Shown: piece after piece, positions 21,727 to 29,167 of the stretch | Layout of the letters: each line of letters starts with the position of its first letter | Position numbering within the stretch: the first letter of the stretch is position 1 | Source of the DNA: a virus | DNA: 31,974 bases | IMG/VR virus record: IMGVR_UViG_3300012263_000011 | Location: 1 to 31,974 of that record | Reading direction: 5' to 3' (one strand) | Made by a program: the position numbers and the translations under genes | Notes under the pieces: generated by a model | What the model was told of the DNA's origin: nothing | The model's input: only the letters and a program-made list of their open reading frames with translations | Databases searched by the model: none

Positions 21727-24123
21727 ATGGTACGAATTAAGGGCGTAAAAGTAATCAAGGATTCCCAAAAGTCCAGGGAATACGTTGATGACCCTTCTGA
21801 GGCTCCCGAGTGGGCGGACGTCCAACAAGGAGAACAAGGAGGGTACTTTTATGATACTTCTTCAGAGGATGAAGAAAATGGAGGGAATCAAGAAGAAACG
21901 GAATTGAATACAGAGGTTGAACTTGGAGACCTCGAAGAAGGAGATGCTATTACCATAGAGGATGGAGGAGAAACCTTCAATGGCGCAGTAACAGAATCTT
22001 CAATCGCCGCTGTAAAGGTGGAACTCGAAAATGGAGAAGAATTGTCCTTCGACCCTCTAAGCATCTCTAATCCGTTAGATGAGTATGATTCCTTTGGCAG
22101 AGTTGAAAGTGTATCTGGCGAAGAAGAAACGGAACCAGAGCGTGATGCAGAAGAAATCATGCAAGAGAGAATGGAGGAACTGCCTGTCGTTCCAGACCCT
22201 CCATCGGATGACGACCCAGCTCAAGGAGTAGAATTAGATTCCGAGGACTTTAACGGAGGAGAGTCAGGAAACGTATCTTCGGAGGATGTTGAAAGCGCAG
22301 CTGCCTCGTTTGCAGATGGAGAGGTTATGGGAATCAACGTCGAAATGAGGGAAATGGAGGGAGACGAATACGGTCCCTTCGATGATGAAACAGACATTGG
22401 TTGGTACGATGGAGAAAATTCCAAGTTCCCTCACACAGACGTTATGATTAATACTGAAGACTTCTCAAATCTTCAACACCAAATCCATCAACAGTTCTGG
22501 GATACATCCAGAGCAAGTCACTTTGGTTCTGCCCGAGTAGATGATGTGAAGGATTACGCTGAAACGATGGAAGAAGAAGAGGGAGAATTCCCCGTACCCT
22601 TCCTTATTGTTAATGAGGAGGGAGGAGTTACAGATAATCAAGAGGGGAGACATCGTGCTCTGGCTGCGATGGAGGCCGGATATGATGAAATCCCAGTCCG
22701 GATTCTTGTCGAGCCAGGTAAGGTCGGAAAGGGACGAATCTATGTAGATGATGCTTCAGAGGCTCCTGATGACGTTAATGTCGAGGAAGGAGAGCGTGGA
22801 GGTCTCTACTATGAAGCCCATAATGGACAAGAGGGAGGTTACAGATACGGCCAATATAGCAACGCTATCAAAGGAGACAGAGTTCGTTTTGTAAATCAAG
22901 ACGGCGAAGTCCAGGAGGGAGAATACGTAGACCAAGATGGAGGGATGGAAGGAGTACACGCTATCATAGAGGACGATGATGGAAATACTCACTATGCGAG
23001 CTTCGACCATTTGGAAAACGTAGACCCTGTGATGCCAGAAGAGGGAGAGGAGGTCCCTTGGATGGAGCTTCGCAAAGGAGACAAGGTGTCTTATCTTGCC
23101 TCGTGGGGAGAGGAAATTCCTGCTACAGTAATCACAATAGATACAGAAGGTACTATTCATGCGAGAGAAGAAAAGAACGGGAACAAGATGGAAATTCCCC
23201 CAGGTTCCAGATTCCTACGTTCTGAAGAATCTGATGATAGAACCGTCGAGGAATATGCGATGGGTCTATCTGTAGAGGATGCCAGCGCAGACTTCGAGTC
23301 TAAGGCTGTTCAATACATTTCTGACCGGGTTGCAGGGAATGCCAAAGAAGAATCTACAGCCCGCGATGTCATAGACCATGTAACGACGGTTCGAGACGAT
23401 TCGGATAAAAACGCGTTCAGTCCCCTTACTAAGGGAATTCAATTCAAAGAAGACTGTAAAGATTCTACTATAGCTCACGAATATGCTCACGCGTTAGCAG
23501 ATTCATATGGATATGACACAGCCAATGGAACAGACAACCCTATCAATCTCTTCGCTATGTTTGGAGTAGAGAATCAGTTGCCTCTACAATTTGGCGAGGG
23601 GTTCAAGGACAACGTCTCTGCTGTATTGAAGCACCTCGACGAGAAACGAGAAGACTTCGATATGGATGAAGGTATACAGGAGAGCATCGAAGAAAACTTC
23701 TCCAATGATAATACAATCGAACGGGACGACTTCAAACTCCAACAACAGGATGAAGATGCAGACGTCCCCGAGGAGATAGAAACACTCATGGAGGAGGTGA
23801 ATAATTCCTGGGACTTCATTATGGATTTCGTAGAGGATGATGATTTACAGAGAGCGGAGTTACGCACCCCGATGCGTCCATATGTCGCCACAAACTGTCA
23901 CGAAATGATAGCAGGGACGCAGCAGATTCTCCAATCTTCTGATGGAAACGAGGCGCATGCGAGAACGTTGTATGAGTTCCATCCAGACTTGCTCAACGCG
24001 TATCTTGATGTATACGACCCGTCCGACGAGGCAAAGCAAGCCATAAATGATTTCCATAACAATATGGGGTTAGACACCTTTGATAGTACTCCGTTCCCCG
24101 ACCTTGAAGAGGATGAACAATGA
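21727..24123 (+). CDS. mosaic protein: ParB-like domain plus HExxH metallopeptidase
   Basis: A 798-residue protein. It opens with an IYVD-type module (REYVDD, APEWADVQQG, GGYFYD at about 17-40). Residues 240-335 include FLIVNEEGGVTDNQ and GRHRALAA...IPVRIL, the pattern of ParB/Srx-like domains found in some phage head-associated proteins. A second module follows at about 337-365, then a small SH3/Tudor-like beta region (about 378-435). Residues 500-760 hold a metallopeptidase-like domain with H584-E-Y-A-H588 and, further on, ATNCHEMIAG as candidate third ligand region. Unlike the 17150 protein, its catalytic Glu is intact. It overlaps the next gene by 4 nt. Confidence 0.66.
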   Translation: MVRIKGVKVIKDSQKSREYVDDPSEAPEWADVQQGEQGGYFYDTSSEDEENGGNQEETELNTEVELGDLEEGDAITIEDGGETFNGAVTESSIAAVKVELENGEELSFDPLSISNPLDEYDSFGRVESVSGEEETEPERDAEEIMQERMEELPVVPDPPSDDDPAQGVELDSEDFNGGESGNVSSEDVESAAASFADGEVMGINVEMREMEGDEYGPFDDETDIGWYDGENSKFPHTDVMINTEDFSNLQHQIHQQFWDTSRASHFGSARVDDVKDYAETMEEEEGEFPVPFLIVNEEGGVTDNQEGRHRALAAMEAGYDEIPVRILVEPGKVGKGRIYVDDASEAPDDVNVEEGERGGLYYEAHNGQEGGYRYGQYSNAIKGDRVRFVNQDGEVQEGEYVDQDGGMEGVHAIIEDDDGNTHYASFDHLENVDPVMPEEGEEVPWMELRKGDKVSYLASWGEEIPATVITIDTEGTIHAREEKNGNKMEIPPGSRFLRSEESDDRTVEEYAMGLSVEDASADFESKAVQYISDRVAGNAKEESTARDVIDHVTTVRDDSDKNAFSPLTKGIQFKEDCKDSTIAHEYAHALADSYGYDTANGTDNPINLFAMFGVENQLPLQFGEGFKDNVSAVLKHLDEKREDFDMDEGIQESIEENFSNDNTIERDDFKLQQQDEDADVPEEIETLMEEVNNSWDFIMDFVEDDDLQRAELRTPMRPYVATNCHEMIAGTQQILQSSDGNEAHARTLYEFHPDLLNAYLDVYDPSDEAKQAINDFHNNMGLDTFDSTPFPDLEEDEQ

Positions 24124-25352
24124 AACCAAGCATAATTGAAGACGGCAAGGGAGTTGGCTGGTTCGATACTGAAACCGGAAAGTATGAGTATCGAGGAGAG
24201 TATAATTCTGTAGAGACCATCTTAAGAAGGGCAAAGGGCTTTACTGAGCAAGTGAATCCCGAGACAGAGATAGCGCCCTATGACCCAGAGGACCCTCACA
24301 ATGAGGAGTGGAAGGACGCCTCTGATGAGTCTATTACGAAGCAACTAAGACAGCTCTTATCCCTCTATGATGATGTAGAGGTCAAGACAGAAAAGCAGAA
24401 ATCCATCCAATTCTTCGACGGTACAGACAACGTATGGAAAAGAAGAATTTACGTTGATAGTCCCAGCGATGCTCCTGAGTGGGCTGATGTTCAACAGGGA
24501 AAAAGGGGGGGGTGGTTTTATGAGACTCAAGGAGAGGCTGGAGGAGGTCAAGAGGGAGATGCAGAATCTTTCCCACAGCGTCTCAATACAAACTATGCGG
24601 TCAGTAGTGAACCCTTAACAGATACCGACGATAACCAGAAGGGACGCTATGCTTCTACGATGGAAGAACATACTCTGGAAAACGGGGATACAATCTATAC
24701 TAAGGCAGGAGAGCCTGACCATATGATTAGCGAAGCTATGTCCGACACGGTACTTGATTCCATGGGGGTTAATGCTCCAATGACTGCCTATAATCAGGAG
24801 ACCGGAGAGGTTCATAAAGAAGGAATAGATGGACATACCATAGGTCAGATTACGGGATCTGCCTACAAATTCAACTTTATGATAGACGACGAAGTCTATG
24901 ATATGATGGATGAAGGGGTTTTTGATGAGGATTCCTACTATGAGGCAGTCGCGGGTATGATTATCACAGGCAACGATGACCTGAATTCTGGTAATTTGAT
25001 CGCAGACGATGGTGGGCATTTCTGGGTCATCGACAATGATAACCTCGGAGAGAGAAACATGTCCCACGACCCACAAGAGGCAGCGCACATAGCAGAGAGC
25101 GCTATGTCATACGGGAAAGCGATGGATATGGATGTCAACAAAGACGAGTTACGACAAAAAGTTAATGATGTAGCAGGGCGTATATGGAATGAAGAGGAAG
25201 GCGCCGTGACAGAGGAATTCAATAGCGCATTAGAGAACGCAGCGAATCACAGTGTCGAGGATGACCCAAGGAATTCAACAGACGCTATCAAAGAAAACCT
25301 TACAATGAACGTGGAAGCAGCTGTAAATGACGAACTCGAGTGGTCCTCATAG
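24120..25352 (+). CDS. kinase-like cassette protein
   Basis: A 410-residue protein. Residues 1-100 hold a divergent N-terminal module (GVGWFDTETGKYEY...) and helices. An IYVD/APEWADVQQG/GGWFYE module lies at about 109-138; its core is identical in protein to the first module of the 21727 gene but uses different codons. Residues 190-380 are kinase-like: TIYTKAG with a candidate Lys, the loop GNDDLNSGN (D287, N292) and D305 in VIDND. Spacing matches the other two kinase-like domains. ATP binding and target are inferred only. Confidence 0.67.
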   Translation: MKPSIIEDGKGVGWFDTETGKYEYRGEYNSVETILRRAKGFTEQVNPETEIAPYDPEDPHNEEWKDASDESITKQLRQLLSLYDDVEVKTEKQKSIQFFDGTDNVWKRRIYVDSPSDAPEWADVQQGKRGGWFYETQGEAGGGQEGDAESFPQRLNTNYAVSSEPLTDTDDNQKGRYASTMEEHTLENGDTIYTKAGEPDHMISEAMSDTVLDSMGVNAPMTAYNQETGEVHKEGIDGHTIGQITGSAYKFNFMIDDEVYDMMDEGVFDEDSYYEAVAGMIITGNDDLNSGNLIADDGGHFWVIDNDNLGERNMSHDPQEAAHIAESAMSYGKAMDMDVNKDELRQKVNDVAGRIWNEEEGAVTEEFNSALENAANHSVEDDPRNSTDAIKENLTMNVEAAVNDELEWSS

Positions 25353-25360
25353 GTGATACA

Positions 25361-26293
25361 ATGGCAGTAAAATTCTTCATGCACTACGACGGAGAAAAGC
25401 ACCCCCTCGGTACTCTTAGAGAGGGAGAGATAGTAGAATCTGACGAAGAAGGGTTTAAAGACTGGGTCGAGAACGAAAAAGACCTGGATACAACCCCGGA
25501 CTTTACAGACGACGATGCTCTGGTAAATACCTACTATGGTCCCTCCATCGTTGCTGAATACGTCGAATTGGAGGAAGGAGAGGATGAAGTCAAGGACCTT
25601 TCTAAGTCTGCTCAAGTTGCTCGTAGGTCTATGGGCAGAGGAGACACCACATATGAGGAAATCAACGACGTCATCAAAGATGCCTATGATAATACCGTGT
25701 GGTGGGCACATGATGAGGACGACCCAGACCTTTCTAAGTCTCCGAGTATGTGGTCTAAGGACGTCCCAGATGAAGCCAAGCAGTGGGTAGAGGCTGCTCT
25801 GGATAGCAATGCAATCCACGGGGATTACAAAGACCTCCCTTGGCTCGCTCCCCTGAACATAGAGCGTATCTTCCGTCGAAGACTAAGAGGAGATGCGGGT
25901 TTCAGGGTAGAGGATGTCGTTGATGACCTCCAAGATACATTCCCACATATAGACGAGCAGCGCGCTCTCAACATCGCAAGGACGGAAACCGGCGCTGTTC
26001 TTGATACTGCGAGAGAATTAGCACACGAAGCAGAAACGCAGGAGAAACAACAAGAAGAAGGCGAGAATTACGAACCCCCGCTTTACAACTGGGTTGGACC
26101 AAACGACAATTCAACCACAGAAATCTGTAGCGAGGTTGGGAAAATCACAAAAGAAAGAGGAGGGGTTACGTTAGAACAACTAAAGAGCCTTCTAAGAGAA
26201 CACGCGAGAGACAGTCCAAGTGGTACTCCAAACCGTGTAGATGATTGGAGCCCTCACTACCAATGCAGAAGAACGTACGAACGAGTTAATTAG
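25361..26293 (+). CDS. MuF-like minor head protein
   Basis: A 310-residue protein from ATG 25361; the frame is open from 25340, but earlier starts fall inside the preceding gene. Residues 1-80 carry the cassette N-terminal module (LGTLREGEIVES...VAEYVEL). The C-terminal part is the MuF/SPP1 gp7 head-morphogenesis region: RALNIARTETG, then helices, then the end DWSPHYQCRRTY. MuF proteins bind the portal inside the procapsid and often carry toxin domains in other phages. Here the effectors appear on neighbouring genes instead, joined by a common N-terminus, which suggests shared targeting to the portal. It meets the minus-strand gene tail to tail with an 8-nt overlap. Confidence 0.75.
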   Translation: MAVKFFMHYDGEKHPLGTLREGEIVESDEEGFKDWVENEKDLDTTPDFTDDDALVNTYYGPSIVAEYVELEEGEDEVKDLSKSAQVARRSMGRGDTTYEEINDVIKDAYDNTVWWAHDEDDPDLSKSPSMWSKDVPDEAKQWVEAALDSNAIHGDYKDLPWLAPLNIERIFRRRLRGDAGFRVEDVVDDLQDTFPHIDEQRALNIARTETGAVLDTARELAHEAETQEKQQEEGENYEPPLYNWVGPNDNSTTEICSEVGKITKERGGVTLEQLKSLLREHARDSPSGTPNRVDDWSPHYQCRRTYERVN

Positions 26294-26708
26294 ATTCTTC
26301 GGACTCTTCGGAGTCGTCGCTTTCTCCGAGGTCTCCAGCGATGTATTCATCAACCGCTTCTTGATACCCTTCTTGAGCGTAATGAATCGCTCCGTTGTTA
26401 CTCATATCCTGCTCAATAATATCTTCGAGGTGATGTGTAAGCATCTCTCGCTCCATACGTTCAAACTCTCCTTCCTCGGTTAGAGTTTCCAACGCCTCGC
26501 GGGCGCGATTGAATAATTCTTGGTCGGCCTTGTTGTGATTCATTGCATCGGCGACCTTGTCACCTACGGCCCGGACTCTATCTTCGATGCTTTCATCTCC
26601 CTCGACTATATCCTTGAAGGGGTCATCAGCTTTGAAGATTCCATTGACTGTTCGCTGGATGTAATCCATACTACCATGTAACCAGTCTACGATATAATTG
26701 TTTCCCAT
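26286..26708 (-). CDS. minus-strand acidic helical protein
   Basis: A 140-residue protein, the only convincing gene on this strand. It begins with VDWLHGSMDYIQRTVNGIF, a possible amphipathic helix, and continues as charged helices (FNRAREALETLTEEGEFERMEREML) to an acidic Ser/Glu tail. It has no known family. It sits between MuF and the zinc-ribbon gene, has its own TATA-like box (TTTATATAG on its strand, about 26724-26732), and its 3' end overlaps MuF by 8 nt. The position is typical of an independently expressed extra gene (moron), perhaps for superinfection exclusion, defence or regulation. Confidence 0.62.
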   Translation of the reverse strand: MGNNYIVDWLHGSMDYIQRTVNGIFKADDPFKDIVEGDESIEDRVRAVGDKVADAMNHNKADQELFNRAREALETLTEEGEFERMEREMLTHHLEDIIEQDMSNNGAIHYAQEGYQEAVDEYIAGDLGESDDSEESEESN

Positions 26709-26816
26709 GTACTTACTACCTGCTATATAAAGGGTAAGATAGATTTAAATATCTTCATCAGACTTTTGTCCAAACCTTTATATTACTCCCTTTGGAAAAT
26801 ATAGACAGAAACCATA
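26709..26816. promoter_or_regulatory. divergent promoter region
   Basis: For the minus strand, TTTATATAG (plus-strand 26724-26732) and a palindromic gatTTAAATatc (about 26742-26753) lie before the start at 26708. For the plus strand, CCTTTATATTACTCCC (26775-26790) resembles the conserved viral motif and lies about 30-40 nt before the ATG at 26817. Confidence 0.55.
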
Positions 26817-26981
26817 ATGGAATGCAACAGTTGCGACAGTTCCATTGCCCTCAGTAAAAATATGAAGTCCGACCGTGGGCTCACTACTGAGAAGAGCGTC
26901 ACTCGGTGTCCTAATTGTGGCGCAGAGATTGAACTGTCAAAGAACGATTCCTCCGGGAACCTACTTGAGAAAGGCTTGTAG
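26817..26981 (+). CDS. small zinc-ribbon protein
   Basis: A 54-residue protein. C3-x-x-C6 (CNSCD) and C-x-x-C (CPNCGAE) about 27 residues apart form a standard zinc ribbon. It has its own promoter and ends 2 nt before the protease-scaffold gene, so it leads the capsid operon. A transcription or assembly cofactor role is possible; nothing decides it. Confidence 0.62.
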   Translation: MECNSCDSSIALSKNMKSDRGLTTEKSVTRCPNCGAEIELSKNDSSGNLLEKGL

Positions 26982-26983
26982 AA

Positions 26984-29167
26984 ATGCCGGAATCAGTAGA
27001 ACAGTGCGTGCGGTCGGTAATAGACGAGGAGAGTGTAAGCGAAAGCTCTGCCTACGCCATATGCTGGTCGCGCTATAACGCCGGAGAACTAAAAGAAGAC
27101 GAAGACTTTGAGTTTGGTCCTGTTTCAGAAGAGGACGACGATGAGGAGTCTGAGGACGATTGGTCAGAAACGGAGAAATCCAGACATCAACTACGACATA
27201 TCGCGGGCGGCCTCCATGATTCCTATGATGGATTGGATAAACAATCCTCTTGGTCAATCGGATTTGCGACTCTCGCAGCTCAGAAGGCTGGAATGGAGGA
27301 TCCACTTGGTGTCAAATCTGTTGCGTACAAAACGGTCACTGGGAATTGGCCCAGTATCCACCCAGCCGAAACCACCAAGGATGGACGCGACCATTTATGG
27401 GAAACATATAAATATGTCGTAGAAAAAATACTTGGAGGAGGAGAGGTCGCGAAGACGCTGTCCAAATCCAACACAATGGAAAAGGTAAATTTCACCGCAG
27501 ATTTCGCGGGCACACAAACGGTGTTCAAGGCAGATGATGATTTCGTCATCTGGGGACCCGCGTCTGTGGAGATTGTAGATAAGGAAGGAGATAGAATTCA
27601 CGCTGACGCGTTGAAGGAAGCTCTTCCGCAACTCCTCAAACGCGGTCGTCTCTCTCTTGAACATTCTGACCAGCTTGTAGGAGAAATCATTGAGTCCTAC
27701 GAACTCGAAAATTCCGTAGAGCTTGAAATCGACGGAGAAACATCCACGCGAAAAGAATTCCCAACTGACGTTATCGAGTTAGATGGGAAGAATCCCGCGT
27801 TGTATGTTGCAGGTCGTATTTATGACGACACCCGTCAAGCCAAGCGTGTACGTGAATCCATCGAGGACGGAGAACTCAATTCCTATTCGATTTCTGGAGA
27901 AGCACTAGTCAGCCGAAGTAAGATTGAGAACGGAGAGCCTGTCAATGACATCGTTGAAATTGACCTCTCCGCTGTGACCGTGTGCGAAGAAGGCATGAAT
28001 CAAGGTGCCAAGTTCGCTACGGTTGCCAAGGATGATTCTGAAGAGGCTGAACCAAACGTTCTGACGATTAAGTCCGAGTCTGGACAAGTGGCGGTAGCCA
28101 AGAGCGATGACGCCGAAAACGTAGACACCTCGGCAGAGCACCCCGGTGACCGCACCCTCACTATCCAAAGGTCCGAACAAAACATGTCCGAAGAGACAGA
28201 AAAGAGCGAGGATAATTCTCAAGAGATTACCCTTAGCGAGCTTAAGACTGAATTCCAGTCTGTCGTTAAGGATGCTCTCACAGAGGAAGACTTCGCCAAA
28301 GAAGACGACATTCTCGGGAAGGAGGAAGTCGAAAACATCGTTGAAGAGCTGGTCCAGGAGAAGATGGACGAGTTCGAGACGGCGTCTGAAGAGGACGTCG
28401 AGAAGGAGGACAGCGAGTCCGAAGACGATGTCGAGAAGGCAGACCCCCTAACTGAGGATGAAGTTCGTAGTATCGCACAGGAAGTATCCAAAGACGCAGC
28501 CGTTGAGGCTGCAGAAGAAGTCCTCGAACGTCAGGCAGAGGAAGAAGAAGAAGAGGAGGACGAGGAGAAGGCCAACGAGTCCGAGGATTCCTACGAAGAG
28601 GAAGAAGAAGACGAGAAGCAGAGCGGCATGAGCGAGGACGACCTCGCGGCTGCTCTCGCTGATATGGCAGGCGTCGACGCGGATGACGCTCAGGATGCCA
28701 TTGACGCCCTCCAGTCCAAGGAGAACGGAGAAGAAGAGGACGAGGAGGACGAGGACGAGGAGGACGAGGAGGACGAGGAGAAGGCCAACGAGTCCGAGGA
28801 TTCCTACGAAGAGGAAGAGGAAGACGAGAAGGCTAACGAGGAAGAAGAAGAAGAAGAAGAGGATGCCGAGGCTGACAAGGGCGGCTCCCAGTACACTGTT
28901 CAGGAACTGAAGGAGAAGCTCCCTGAGGACGTTTTCGACGCCGTACGCGGTTATGTCGGCGAAGAGAAGTCCGAGACGGAGAAGGCTGACGGAACGCATC
29001 CCGATTTCGATTTCGACCTCGACGACGCAGTAGAGAAAGCAATTGACAGCAAGCTCGGTACGGCCGGGACGCCTACCAGACCGTCCGGTTCGACCGAAAA
29101 GTCATATGATGATGAGGACGGGGAGCAGGTTGGTAATCCCGCCCTTGCCATCTGGAGTGATAAGTAA
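26984..29167 (+). CDS. XkdF-like prohead protease fused to acidic scaffold
   Basis: A 727-residue protein. Residues 1-30 carry VEQCVRSVIDE...SSAYAICWSRY, a pattern often seen at the start of phage protease/capsid-associated proteins. Residues about 170-350 are the serine protease of the XkdF type: H227 in RLSLEHSDQ, and NSYSISGEAL with S302/S304 as nucleophile candidates. Residues 390-660 are extremely acidic and probably coiled coil, serving as scaffold, with two near-identical 19-residue repeats. The C-terminal 70 residues are more ordered. In HK97-type assembly the protease clears scaffold and trims capsid after shell formation. The stop abuts the capsid ATG directly, so translation is probably coupled. 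Confidence 0.78.
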   Translation: MPESVEQCVRSVIDEESVSESSAYAICWSRYNAGELKEDEDFEFGPVSEEDDDEESEDDWSETEKSRHQLRHIAGGLHDSYDGLDKQSSWSIGFATLAAQKAGMEDPLGVKSVAYKTVTGNWPSIHPAETTKDGRDHLWETYKYVVEKILGGGEVAKTLSKSNTMEKVNFTADFAGTQTVFKADDDFVIWGPASVEIVDKEGDRIHADALKEALPQLLKRGRLSLEHSDQLVGEIIESYELENSVELEIDGETSTRKEFPTDVIELDGKNPALYVAGRIYDDTRQAKRVRESIEDGELNSYSISGEALVSRSKIENGEPVNDIVEIDLSAVTVCEEGMNQGAKFATVAKDDSEEAEPNVLTIKSESGQVAVAKSDDAENVDTSAEHPGDRTLTIQRSEQNMSEETEKSEDNSQEITLSELKTEFQSVVKDALTEEDFAKEDDILGKEEVENIVEELVQEKMDEFETASEEDVEKEDSESEDDVEKADPLTEDEVRSIAQEVSKDAAVEAAEEVLERQAEEEEEEEDEEKANESEDSYEEEEEDEKQSGMSEDDLAAALADMAGVDADDAQDAIDALQSKENGEEEDEEDEDEEDEEDEEKANESEDSYEEEEEDEKANEEEEEEEEDAEADKGGSQYTVQELKEKLPEDVFDAVRGYVGEEKSETEKADGTHPDFDFDLDDAVEKAIDSKLGTAGTPTRPSGSTEKSYDDEDGEQVGNPALAIWSDK
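28561..28618 (+). repeat. 58-bp direct repeat, copy 1
   Basis: It matches 28774-28831 at 57 of 58 bases, offset 213 bp, inside the acidic scaffold part of the protease gene. It encodes EEKANESEDSYEEEEEDEK. Near-identity shows recent duplication or ongoing exchange. Confidence 0.85.
28774..28831 (+). repeat. 58-bp direct repeat, copy 2
   Basis: The second copy of the repeat at 28561. It is followed by further GAA/GAG-rich sequence that could slip during replication and change scaffold length. Confidence 0.85.
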
